This document shows positions 1-9,835 of a stretch of 16,074 nt of DNA, piece by piece; within the stretch, counting starts at the first letter, position 1, and each line of letters opens with the position of its first letter. A program made the translations under genes and the position numbers. The DNA comes from CAZEVY01 sp964515555. GTDB lineage: Bacteria > Acidobacteriota > Terriglobia > Bryobacterales > Bryobacteraceae. The notes under the pieces were generated by a model. That model worked only from the letters and a program-made list of their open reading frames with translations. It did no database searches and was not told where the DNA came from. The stretch is from positions 1 through 16,074 of the forward strand of contig CAZEVY010000116.1 of NCBI GenBank assembly GCA_964515555.1, in the 5' to 3' direction.

Positions 1-2100
<2,100 letters not shown>

Positions 2101-2160
2101 TGAGGGATCTATCCATTCTACGGAGCGCGATGCTCCCGGCGCGAGGCTACACTGGTTTTC

Positions 2161-4698
2161 ATGGACGCGGCCTGCCCCTGGCGGCTGATCGAGCAGCGGG
2201 CCGCCGCTCAGCCCGGCGCCGCGGCCATTCTCTCGCCGGGCCTCGACCCGCTGACGTACGCCGGCCTCGTCGATCGGATGTTCGGCATCGCCGCCGCCGT
2301 GCAGCGCGACGGCCTCGGCCCCGGCGATCGCGTCGCCGTGGTCCTGCCGGAAGGACCCGAGTGCGTCACGGCGATCCTCGGCGTCGCCGCCGCGGCCGCC
2401 TGCGCGCCGCTGAATCCCGCCCATCGCGCCGAAGAATTCGAGTTCTATTTCACCGACCTGCGAGCCCGCGCCGCTATTCTCGCGCCGGGCGATTCTGCCG
2501 CTCGCAGCGCGGCGTCGAAGCTCGGAATCCCGGCCCTCGACCTCGATGCGGCTCCGCTCGCGGTCGCGCGCGGCCGTCTCGCGCAACCCGAAGATGTCGC
2601 CATTGTCATGCACACTTCCGGCACCACCGCGAAGCCCAAGATCGTCCCGCTGTTGCAGCGCAATCTGGCGGCCTCCGCGCTGGGCATCGCGGAATCATAC
2701 CGCCTGACGCCCGCCGACCGGTCGCTCGTCGTGATGCCGCTGTTCCACGTTCACGGGCTGATGGTCACGCTCTCGGCGCTGGTTTCCGGGGGAAGCGTCG
2801 TCGCGACGCGTGGCTTCCGCGCCCCGGAGTTCTTTGCCATGCTCGAACAGTACCGGCCCACCTGGTACTCCGCCGCGCCCGCCATTCACCACGCGATCGT
2901 CGCCGAGGCGCCGAATCACCGCGAGGCCGTCGAACGGTGCCGCGCCGTGGCCCCGCTGCGGTTCATGCGATCCTCCGCCGCGCCGCTGCCGCCGCAGTGG
3001 ATGGCGAGTCTTGAGGAGATCTTCCAGGCGCCGATGCTCGAAGGCTACGGCATGTCGGAGACCGCCATGCACGCCACCAACAATCCGCCGCCGCCCGCCG
3101 TGCGCAAGGCGGGATCGGTCGGCCTGCCGTCGGGCGCCGAAGTGGTGGTCGCCGACGAGCGGGGCGTTCGCCTCGCGCCGCTTCAAACCGGCGAGATTTT
3201 GTTCCGCGGGCCGGGCGTGATTCCGCGTTACGACGCTCCCGAAGAGGTTAATCGCGACGCCTTTCGCGACGGCTGGCTGCGCTCCGGCGACACCGGCTAC
3301 TTCGACGAGGACGGATACCTGTACGTCACCGGCCGTCTCAAGGAGATCATCAATCGCGGCGGCGAGAAGATCTCCCCTCGCGAGATCGACGGGGTGCTGC
3401 TCGATCACCCGGCCGTGGACTGGGCGGTGACCTTTCCGGTGGCGCACCCGACGCTCGGCGAAGAGGTGGCCGCCGCCGTCGTGCTCCGCGAGGGGATGAC
3501 GGCCGGCGAGCGCGATCTGTACGAGTTCGCGAGTCGCAGGCTGGCATTTTTCAAGACGCCCAAGCAGATCGTGATCCGCCGCGAACTGCCCCGCGGCGCA
3601 ATCGGAAAGGTGCGCCGCGCCGGACTCGCCGAGGCGCTGGGAGTGACGCTGCCGGCGGGAGGCGACGGGGAGCCCGTCACCGCCACCGAGCGGATTCTGG
3701 CGCGCTTGTGGCGCGAGACGCTGAGGGTCGAACGCGCCGGAACTCACGACAATTTCTTCCAATCCGGCGGCGATTCCCTGCTTGCCGCCCAGTTTATGGT
3801 CCGCGTTACCGGGGAATTCTCCTCGAATGTGCCTTTCCTCGCCTTCCTCGACGACCCTACCATCGCCGCGCTGGCGCGCTCCATCGACGCCGAGGGCGCC
3901 GGGCCGCGCGCCGGCCCGCGGATGGGCGTTGTGGTCGTGCAGCCGGGCGACGGCAAGCCCCCGTTGTATTGCGTCCACGCCGTCAACGGGTCCGTTCAGG
4001 AATTCGCGCACTTGGCGCGCCGCCTCGATTCCGCCCAGCCCGTCTTCGCGTTGACCGCTCCCGAGCCCGGCGATTACTCGCTGGAGGACCTCGCCGCCCG
4101 GCACGTGCGAACGCTGCTCGCGACGCATGCCGAGGGACCCTATCTGCTCGCCGGCAGTTGCTTCGGAGGCGTGGTCGCCTACGAGATGGCGCGGCAGCTC
4201 GATGCCGAAGGCCACGAGGTTCGTCTGGTGGCCATGTTCGACAGCTTCAATCATGCCTGGAAGCGCCGGCAGCCGCCCGCCCGCCTCGCCGCGGCCATGG
4301 CCCGTCACTTCCTGCGCCGACTCGCCTTTCATGCGGGACGGCTCTTCGCCGGCGGCGGCACGAAGTACCTGCGCGACCGCATCGCGGGATACGTCCGGAC
4401 CAGGCGCGTCCTGATGAAGGAGGAAATGCGGGCCGCCAACACGCGCGCCCTGATGGCCTACCGTCCGGGGCCCTATCGGGGCCGCATCGCCCTATTCCAA
4501 CCGCCGGCGCCGCGGCCCGGCGCCTATCCCGACGACCAGATGGGATGGCGCGGCCTCGCCGACATCGACATGCGCGAGATTCCCGGTGAGCACCTGACGC
4601 TCTTCGAGGAACCCAACGTGGATGCGCTCGCGCGCGAGCTGTCCGATTCGATCGGGAGAGCTTCTCAGTCGAGGGATTCGATCACGATCCGTCCCTGA
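2161..4698 (+). CDS. One-module NRPS-like protein: AMP-dependent synthetase, carrier domain, thioesterase (A-T-TE)
   Basis: 845 residues in three domains. Adenylation, about 1-490: P-loop HTSGTTAKPK (151-160), GYGMSETA (295-302), G376-D377-T378-G379, GRLKE (391-395) and the catalytic lysine K483 in IGKVRR. This domain should activate a carboxylic acid as its adenylate. Carrier, about 505-575: GGDSL with the phosphopantetheine-acceptor S539. Thioesterase, about 600-835: AGSCFGG with C667 in the nucleophile position, D694 and H811. Family knowledge: amino-acid A domains carry F-D-x-S near motif A4; this protein has PLFHVHG (193-199), and its core resembles acyl-CoA ligases of the oxalate-CoA ligase/4-coumarate ligase type, so the substrate is probably not an ordinary alpha-amino acid (inference). 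There is no condensation domain and no tailoring gene nearby. The 3' end overlaps the convergent BNR gene by 34 bp. ATG 2161 is chosen because the similarity begins there; its Shine-Dalgarno is weak. The product is unknown. Confidence 0.92.
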   Translation: MDAACPWRLIEQRAAAQPGAAAILSPGLDPLTYAGLVDRMFGIAAAVQRDGLGPGDRVAVVLPEGPECVTAILGVAAAAACAPLNPAHRAEEFEFYFTDLRARAAILAPGDSAARSAASKLGIPALDLDAAPLAVARGRLAQPEDVAIVMHTSGTTAKPKIVPLLQRNLAASALGIAESYRLTPADRSLVVMPLFHVHGLMVTLSALVSGGSVVATRGFRAPEFFAMLEQYRPTWYSAAPAIHHAIVAEAPNHREAVERCRAVAPLRFMRSSAAPLPPQWMASLEEIFQAPMLEGYGMSETAMHATNNPPPPAVRKAGSVGLPSGAEVVVADERGVRLAPLQTGEILFRGPGVIPRYDAPEEVNRDAFRDGWLRSGDTGYFDEDGYLYVTGRLKEIINRGGEKISPREIDGVLLDHPAVDWAVTFPVAHPTLGEEVAAAVVLREGMTAGERDLYEFASRRLAFFKTPKQIVIRRELPRGAIGKVRRAGLAEALGVTLPAGGDGEPVTATERILARLWRETLRVERAGTHDNFFQSGGDSLLAAQFMVRVTGEFSSNVPFLAFLDDPTIAALARSIDAEGAGPRAGPRMGVVVVQPGDGKPPLYCVHAVNGSVQEFAHLARRLDSAQPVFALTAPEPGDYSLEDLAARHVRTLLATHAEGPYLLAGSCFGGVVAYEMARQLDAEGHEVRLVAMFDSFNHAWKRRQPPARLAAAMARHFLRRLAFHAGRLFAGGGTKYLRDRIAGYVRTRRVLMKEEMRAANTRALMAYRPGPYRGRIALFQPPAPRPGAYPDDQMGWRGLADIDMREIPGEHLTLFEEPNVDALARELSDSIGRASQSRDSITIRP

Positions 4699-5663
4699 TG
4701 CTCCCAGGCGGCGATCGCCCGGCCGCCCGAAACCGCCAGATCGACGTAGGCGCCTTCCCGCCGGGGCCGATCGCTCCCATCGACCCGGAAGCGCAGCCCC
4801 TCCGCGCTCGACCACGCCGTATACACTCGCCCGCCGGCGACGGCGATGGCTGCGTCGCGCCCCGGCCCGAGTTCGCGCTCGGCCTCGCCGGGCTTCGCGA
4901 GATAGACAGTCTGATCGCGGCGCCACACCGTGAGAATGGTTCCGCCGTCGATCGCCACTCCGCCGCCGTCCATCGGACACGCTTTCAGCGGCCATTCGCC
5001 GCGCCCGAGCTTCTCGGCGCGGAACGTCTCGCCGCCGTCCGCCGAAACGGCCAGGTACATGTCGCGCATGCCGCCGAGCCAGTTGCGCCACATCGCGTAG
5101 AGCTTCCCGCCGGCGACGCGCGCCGTCGGATGGCAGCACTCGCAGATGTGCCCGTCCGGCGACGTGTAGACGACGCGGTTCCTCGACCACGTGAGGCCGC
5201 CGTCCCGCGAGACCGAGCCGGCGAGCTGCGTCGCGCCCGTGCGCAGGTCGAGCCACGTCGCGAATACCACCCCGTCGCCCGCCGCCATTCCGTGCAGACC
5301 CTCGCGCGCCGACTCCGCGGCGTCGTTGATGCGTACCGGAGCCGACCACGTCTTCCCGCCGTCGGCCGACCGCCAACTCACCAGGTCCACCGGGTTGATC
5401 GCCGAAATCACGATGGCGTCGCCGGCGATGGCGGCGCGCGGGCCGCGATGCCGCCCCAGCGCCAGTTTCGGGACTTCGCCGACCAGCGACGGCTTCGAGA
5501 ATGACTTCCCGCCGTCGCGCGATGCGGCGAAGTAAACGCCGTTGCCCGAACCGAACGTCACAACCACCAGGTCGCCCGACGCCGCCAGTTGCGGCTGTTT
5601 GTATTCGCGGCCGGGCGCATCGGGCGCGATATCGAGCGCGGCCAGCAGTAGTAGGGGAAGCAT
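4665..5663 (-). CDS. Secreted BNR/Asp-box repeat protein (sialidase-fold, probably not a true sialidase)
   Basis: 332 residues from ATG 5661-5663. This start is preferred over the ATG at 5759 because it gives the hydrophobic leader MLPLLLLAALDIA and sits 13 bp after the preceding gene. Four Asp-box motifs S-x-D-G-G-x-[ST]-[WF] occur at 48-55, 99-106, 152-159 and 207-214, the mark of a BNR/sialidase-type beta-propeller. The Arg-Ile-Pro motif and arginine triad expected of a catalytic sialidase were not found, so enzymatic activity is not claimed. A cysteine cluster ICECCHP (C174, C176, C177) and a further C229 in ACPMDGG are striking in an otherwise Cys-poor exported protein and could bind metal or form disulfides (inference). 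It lies just downstream of the small outer-membrane protein on the same strand, probably in one operon. Its last 34 bp overlap the A-T-TE gene tail to tail. Confidence 0.85.
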   Translation of the reverse strand: MLPLLLLAALDIAPDAPGREYKQPQLAASGDLVVVTFGSGNGVYFAASRDGGKSFSKPSLVGEVPKLALGRHRGPRAAIAGDAIVISAINPVDLVSWRSADGGKTWSAPVRINDAAESAREGLHGMAAGDGVVFATWLDLRTGATQLAGSVSRDGGLTWSRNRVVYTSPDGHICECCHPTARVAGGKLYAMWRNWLGGMRDMYLAVSADGGETFRAEKLGRGEWPLKACPMDGGGVAIDGGTILTVWRRDQTVYLAKPGEAERELGPGRDAAIAVAGGRVYTAWSSAEGLRFRVDGSDRPRREGAYVDLAVSGGRAIAAWEHQGRIVIESLD

Positions 5664-5676
5664 TGATTCGATCCTA

Positions 5677-6153
5677 TCACCGGCCGCCGAAAGTGTAGCC
5701 GATGCTCCCGGTCGCGCGAAACACCGTCTCCCATCCGAGGCGGAACTCCGGCGCCACAAAGACGCGCTTCGTCAGATAGACTCGCGCCCCGAAACCGCCG
5801 TGAATCGTCGCCTCCGTCGACGAGAATCGAATGAAGTTGTTCCGGTTATGAAGAATCCCGACCCCGAGAATCGCGTAGGGTTGCGTGCGCGCGTTCCCGC
5901 CGATATCGCGGAACACGTTGATGGTGGCGGCCAGGTCCTCGTCCGAGAACGAATGGTACATGTAGACGACCTCCGGCTCGATGCCGAATCGCTTGGTCAC
6001 ATACACGCCCGCCGATCCACCGGCCACCCAGTGCCGCGTGTCGCCGTCGTCGAGAAACCACGCGTAGCCGCCGGTGAAGCGGGCGTGGCCGCGTGTTTCG
6101 GCGAACGCCGGCGCCGCGAGTAACGGAAGTAACAGTGCCAAGAAGACTCGCAT
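5677..6153 (-). CDS. Small outer-membrane beta-barrel protein
   Basis: 158 residues. The N-terminus MRVFLALLLPLLAAPAFA is a clear Sec signal peptide with an A-x-A cleavage site after residue 18. The rest alternates polar and hydrophobic/aromatic residues in strand-like stretches, with two related hairpins (YVTKRFGIEPEV about 51-62 and YLTKRVFVAPEF about 126-137). It ends in a glycine-rich strand, IGYTFGGR. The pattern fits an OmpA/OmpW-like eight-stranded barrel, with no peptidoglycan-binding domain. Specific function is unknown. It is first in a probable two-gene unit with the BNR protein (13-bp gap) and diverges from the sulfatase gene across 35 bp. A modest GAGA-type ribosome-binding sequence precedes the ATG. 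The fold is likely; the role is not recognisable. Confidence 0.8.
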   Translation of the reverse strand: MRVFLALLLPLLAAPAFAETRGHARFTGGYAWFLDDGDTRHWVAGGSAGVYVTKRFGIEPEVVYMYHSFSDEDLAATINVFRDIGGNARTQPYAILGVGILHNRNNFIRFSSTEATIHGGFGARVYLTKRVFVAPEFRLGWETVFRATGSIGYTFGGR

Positions 6154-6188
6154 ACTATGATTCTCTCAGGATCCCAACGGGAGATGAA

Positions 6189-7658
6189 ATGACACGGAAA
6201 GAATTCCTCGCGACCGGAGCATCCGGCCTCGCGCCGCAGGTGCGCACCCAGGGCCGCCGTCCGAAGAACGTCCTGTTCCTGCTCTCCGACCAGCACAAGC
6301 CCTCGGCCCTCGGCTCGCTCGGCGACCGCCACGCGCGCACCCCAACCATCGACGCGCTGGCCCGATCGGGCGCGCGCTTCGAGAGCGCCTATTGCTCGAA
6401 CCCCGTGTGCACGCCCTCGCGCGCCTCTCTGCTCACGGGCCTCTACACGCACCATCACCGCACCTGGAACAACTCGACGCCGTGGCCGTTCGAGATCAAG
6501 ACCATGGCGCATCATTTTTCCCGCGCCGGCTACATCACCGCGCTGATCGGCAAGATGCATTTCGTCGACGCGCAGACTCACGGCTTCGACTACCGGCTGG
6601 ACTTCAACGACTGGTTTCAGCAGCTCGGCCCCAAAACCAAGCTCTACGCCGACGAGCTCAGCCGCGCCAATTCCGGCTCCGGCCTCCCCCAGATCGACGA
6701 CCTGTGGCGCGACTTCGGCGACCCCTGGGCCGGCGCGCGCGAGCTCGACGACCGCCGCGGCGCCGTCCACATCGGCCGACCCTCGAAGATCCCCGAGCGC
6801 GACCACTTCGAGAGCTTCGTCGCCCGCGAGTCCATCCGCTTCCTGCGCCGCTTCGGCAAGCAGCACCCGTTCCTGCTCATCAGCTCTTATCTGAAACCGC
6901 ACGACCCGTTCATGCCGCCCGAGCGCTTCGCCGCGATGTTCCCGCCCGAGAGCGTCGAGCTGCCGTCCACCTACGGCAAGGTCGATCTCGACCGCGTGCC
7001 GCGCGAGATCCGCAACCGAATCGGCGTCGATCGCCCCAGCGCCGAGCTCAACGACCCGCGCCTGGCGCGCACGCGCATCGCCATGTACTACGGCAACCTC
7101 GCGCATCTCGACGATTGCCTCGGCCGCGTCATGGCCGAGCTGCGCGCCCTCGGCCTGGAGGACGACACCATCGTCGTCTACTCGTCGGATCACGGCGAGA
7201 TGCTCGGCGAGCACGGCCTGTGGCAGAAGTTCGTCTTCTACGACCCCTCGGCGGGCGTGCCGCTCATCTTCCGCGTGCCGGGCCTGACCCGCCCGGGCGC
7301 GCGAGTGGCAGCGCCGGTCACCCAGGTCGCGACCATGGCGACGCTGCTCGAATTATGCGGCATCGGCGTCCCCTCGGGACTCGACGGCGGCAGCCTCGTG
7401 CCCTTCCTGCGCGAGCCGGATCGCCGGTCGGATGCGCCCGTCTATTCCGAATTCGCCTTGAAGACCGCCAACGCGAAAGCAATGATCCGCGCCGGCGACT
7501 GGAAGTACTCGCACTACATCAACGACACGCCCGAGCTTTACAACCTGAAGGACGACCCCCACGAGATGACCAACCTCGCGCACGTCGCGGCGCATCGCGG
7601 AAGGATGGACGAACTCCGGTCGCGGCTCCTCGCCTGGCACGTGCCCGACGGAGCGTGA
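6189..7658 (+). CDS. Type I (formylglycine-dependent, Cys-type) sulfatase
   Basis: Hydrolyses sulfate esters, most likely on a sulfated carbohydrate (substrate inferred). 489 residues from ATG 6189, chosen because GGAG (6180-6183) precedes it by 5 nt and the family homology starts just inside. The signature VCTPSRASLLTG carries C74 in C-T-P-S-R, the residue converted to formylglycine in this family. Metal-site residues D34 (LLSDQH) and D334-H335 (SSDHGE) are present, as is the C-terminal strand with WKYSHYINDTPELYNL typical of the family end. The N-terminus MTRKEFLATGASGLA resembles a Tat signal with R-K in place of R-R and a very short hydrophobic part, so export is uncertain. The maturase needed for formylglycine formation is not in the window. 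Convergent with the esterase gene, 7 bp between stops. Confidence 0.95.
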   Translation: MTRKEFLATGASGLAPQVRTQGRRPKNVLFLLSDQHKPSALGSLGDRHARTPTIDALARSGARFESAYCSNPVCTPSRASLLTGLYTHHHRTWNNSTPWPFEIKTMAHHFSRAGYITALIGKMHFVDAQTHGFDYRLDFNDWFQQLGPKTKLYADELSRANSGSGLPQIDDLWRDFGDPWAGARELDDRRGAVHIGRPSKIPERDHFESFVARESIRFLRRFGKQHPFLLISSYLKPHDPFMPPERFAAMFPPESVELPSTYGKVDLDRVPREIRNRIGVDRPSAELNDPRLARTRIAMYYGNLAHLDDCLGRVMAELRALGLEDDTIVVYSSDHGEMLGEHGLWQKFVFYDPSAGVPLIFRVPGLTRPGARVAAPVTQVATMATLLELCGIGVPSGLDGGSLVPFLREPDRRSDAPVYSEFALKTANAKAMIRAGDWKYSHYINDTPELYNLKDDPHEMTNLAHVAAHRGRMDELRSRLLAWHVPDGA

Positions 7659-7677
7659 TGCGCCTTCACGCCGCTCC
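7650..7677. terminator. Hairpin spanning both stop codons of convergent genes
   Basis: Arm GGAGCGTGA (7650-7658) pairs with TCACGCCGCTCC (7666-7677) with a 3-nt bulge and a 7-nt loop. The sulfatase TGA is in one arm and the esterase TGA (TCA on the plus strand) in the other. It could serve as a shared bidirectional terminator, but neither side has a T tract, so the function is tentative. Confidence 0.3.
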
Positions 7678-8820
7678 CAGGTGCTTGGCGACGAACGGAA
7701 GCCCGCGCGCGCCATGGAAGACGTGCTCGGCGTCGAAGACTTCCATGTCGACGCGGTCGCCCGCGCCCATCGCCTCGTATACCTTCTGGATACGCGCGAA
7801 GCTCTCGCGCGTGGCCGCGATCGGGAAGATATTGTCGCGCTCGCCCGATTCGATAAACAGCGGCCGCGGCGCGATCAGTCCGGCGACGTCGTACAGCTCG
7901 CACCATTGCAGGATGCCCGGCACGTAGTTGTCGATGCAGTGCGCCAGGCTCAGGACGCTGTCGCGGAAGGTGTTCACGTAGCCGCTCGGAAACGCGACCT
8001 TGATGCGCGGCTCCAGCGCGCTCGCGAACACCGTAATGGTGCCGCCGCCCGAAATCCCCATGCAGCCGATGCGCGACGCGTCCACCTCCTTGCGCGTCTC
8101 CAGCCAGTCGATGGTGCGCATCACGTCCCAGGCGCGCCATCCCGCCATGGTCTCGCCGAACAGCAGCGCCGCTCCGGCCACCGGCTGGCACGCCGAGTTG
8201 CCCAGCGGGCGCTTGCGCGTGATCGGGTCGCGGCGGCAGCCGAAGGCCATCATCTCGATCGCCACCGCCGCCAGCCCATGCTCCACGGCCTGTATCGCGA
8301 AATCGTGCTGATAGCCGGCCTTGTTGGTGCGGTCCTTGCCCTCCGCGTCGATGCCGACGATGTCGTCGACGCCGCGCCCGTGGCCCGGCAGGCAGATCAC
8401 CGCCGGATGCGGCGCGCGTCCACCCGCCGGTGTCATCAGGTAAGCGAGCACCGCCGAGCCCGGGCGGCTCTCGAAGACCACCTTCTCGCGGCGATACTTG
8501 GGAAACTCCCGCACCTCGAGCGTCTGCGCGCGGAGCGGCCCGCGTTCGGCGGGGAATCCTCCGAGCAGCTCGGTGAGTTTCACGCGCAGCTTTTTCTGCC
8601 AGGCTTCGGCCTGGCGCCGGTTCTCCGCGCGGAACGTCATCTTGAGCGGCATCGCCTCGTAACGCTTGCGCGTCCACAACACCGGGTCGAACGACGCCGC
8701 GTCGACCTTGGACTCGAAGCCGTCCAGCGCGCCGGTATATTTGGTTGCCGCCTGCTGCGCGGCGGCGGGCGCCGCCAGGGCGCCGATTCCGAAAGCTCGT
8801 CGGGACATTCGCGTTGCCAT
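7666..8820 (-). CDS. Tat-exported alpha/beta-hydrolase, acetyl-xylan-esterase/dienelactone-hydrolase-like
   Basis: 384 residues from ATG 8818-8820; a second possible start at 8806-8808 gives 380. The N-terminus holds SRRAFGIGALAAPAAAQQ, a twin-arginine signal ending in an A-x-A cleavage site, so the mature enzyme is predicted to be periplasmic or secreted. The catalytic triad can be read as S257 in GISGGG, D329 in GERDN, and H366 (DAEH) or H369 (FHG). The segment ICLPGHG upstream of the nucleophile fits the oxyanion region of the fold. Such proteins commonly remove acetyl or other acyl groups from polysaccharides; the substrate here is inferred. It lies between a sulfatase (convergent) and a YheT-type hydrolase (divergent, 41 bp away). 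No good Shine-Dalgarno precedes either start, so the exact N-terminus is open. Confidence 0.85.
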   Translation of the reverse strand: MATRMSRRAFGIGALAAPAAAQQAATKYTGALDGFESKVDAASFDPVLWTRKRYEAMPLKMTFRAENRRQAEAWQKKLRVKLTELLGGFPAERGPLRAQTLEVREFPKYRREKVVFESRPGSAVLAYLMTPAGGRAPHPAVICLPGHGRGVDDIVGIDAEGKDRTNKAGYQHDFAIQAVEHGLAAVAIEMMAFGCRRDPITRKRPLGNSACQPVAGAALLFGETMAGWRAWDVMRTIDWLETRKEVDASRIGCMGISGGGTITVFASALEPRIKVAFPSGYVNTFRDSVLSLAHCIDNYVPGILQWCELYDVAGLIAPRPLFIESGERDNIFPIAATRESFARIQKVYEAMGAGDRVDMEVFDAEHVFHGARGLPFVAKHLGAA

Positions 8821-8861
8821 GGTATGACAGTGTATCGCCGCTCGCCGGCTTACCATGGGAC

Positions 8862-9827
8862 GTGCGGCCGTTCCGCCCCCTGTTTCCGAATCCGCACCTG
8901 GCGACCATCGGCGCGAGCCTTTGGCCGCGCTTGCTCGACCATCGCCGCTTTCCCGTGGAGCCTCGGCGATTTCGCAGCGAGCCCGAGGCGCAAGTGCTGG
9001 TGCTCGTCCAGCGGCCCGAGGGCGAACCGCGCGCGCACGCCGTGCTGGTGCACGGACTGGAAGGATCGAGCGAATCGGCCTACATGCTGAGCCTGGCCCA
9101 GATGCTGCTGGAGAACGGCATCGCGGCGCATCGCTTCAACCAGCGAAGCTGCGGCGGCACCGAGTTCCTTTGCAAGACCTTCTATCACGCCGGGCTCACC
9201 AGCGACCTGTCCGCCTACCTGATGGACCTCGACCGGCAGCGTCACACGCCGGTGTTCCTGATCGGCTTCTCGCTCGGCGGCAACGTCGTGCTGAAGCTGG
9301 CGGGCGAGATGGGCGATTCCGCCGAGCGGCGGATCGCCGGCGTGGCCGCTGTGTCCACCCCGCTCGACCTGGCCGCCTGCGCGCGCCGCCTGGAGCGCTT
9401 CTCAAACCGCCTCTACCAGCGCCACTTCGTCGCCAGCATGAAACAGCGCGTCGAGCGGCGCCACCGCGCGCTACCCGACGTCTTCCGCGTGGACGGCCTC
9501 CGCGGCGTGCGCACCGTGTATGAGTTCGACGACCGCTTCACCGCGCCGGGCTTCGGCTTCCGCGACGCGGCCCACTACTACGACACGCAGTCGGCGCGCC
9601 GTTTCCTCGACCTCATCCGCGTGCCCGCGCTGATCGTGCACTCGCGCGACGACCCCATGATTCCCTTCGAGGTGTTCGACCATCCCGCCTTTGCGCGGAA
9701 CCCGAACCTCCGGTTGATCGCGACCGATCGCGGCGGCCACATCGGGTTCATCGACCGCGGCACGCCTCGCGTCTGGTCGGACGGCGTTATCGTGGAGTGG
9801 ATGCGGGACACGCTGTCACGCCGCTAA
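8862..9827 (+). CDS. YheT-family alpha/beta-hydrolase
   Basis: 321 residues if it starts at GTG 8862, which gives VRPFRPLFPNPHLATI, the usual N-terminus of this family (the F-x-P-N-x-H-L motif is characteristic). An ATG at 8745 in the same frame would add 39 unrelated residues and overlap the divergent esterase gene, so it is rejected. Motifs: HGLEGSSES after the first strand (oxyanion region), nucleophile S137 in GFSLGGN, acid D263 or D264 in HSRDDPMIP, and H293 in GGHIGF. The family is a widespread predicted cytoplasmic hydrolase; bacterial members are poorly characterised, and esterase activity is the usual assumption. Residues RFNQRSCGGTE, before the nucleophile, match the conserved R-G-x-G-G region of the family. 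The TAA stop overlaps the ribosome-binding site of the next small gene, suggesting co-translation. Confidence 0.9.
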   Translation: MRPFRPLFPNPHLATIGASLWPRLLDHRRFPVEPRRFRSEPEAQVLVLVQRPEGEPRAHAVLVHGLEGSSESAYMLSLAQMLLENGIAAHRFNQRSCGGTEFLCKTFYHAGLTSDLSAYLMDLDRQRHTPVFLIGFSLGGNVVLKLAGEMGDSAERRIAGVAAVSTPLDLAACARRLERFSNRLYQRHFVASMKQRVERRHRALPDVFRVDGLRGVRTVYEFDDRFTAPGFGFRDAAHYYDTQSARRFLDLIRVPALIVHSRDDPMIPFEVFDHPAFARNPNLRLIATDRGGHIGFIDRGTPRVWSDGVIVEWMRDTLSRR

Positions 9828-9835
9828 GGACAGCA

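Noticed and set aside
2101..2160. LexA (SOS) box upstream of uvrA
   Set aside because: No CTG-N10-CAG or GAAC-N4-GTTC palindrome is present in the intergenic region.
2695..4332. 545-codon open frame antisense to the A-T-TE gene
   Set aside because: It lies opposite a protein with clear motifs throughout, its translation has no recognisable domain, and GC-rich codon bias routinely leaves such frames open.
4665..5663. Catalytic exo-sialidase
   Set aside because: Asp boxes are present, but the Arg-Ile-Pro motif and the arginine triad of sialidases were not found.
5997..7214. 405-codon minus-strand frame over the sulfatase and the small barrel gene
   Set aside because: Shadow of the sulfatase and of the barrel gene's other frame; no signal peptide or motif of its own.
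7681..9090. 469-codon plus-strand frame across the esterase and the start of the YheT-type gene
   Set aside because: It crosses two supported genes in the wrong frame and shows no domain.
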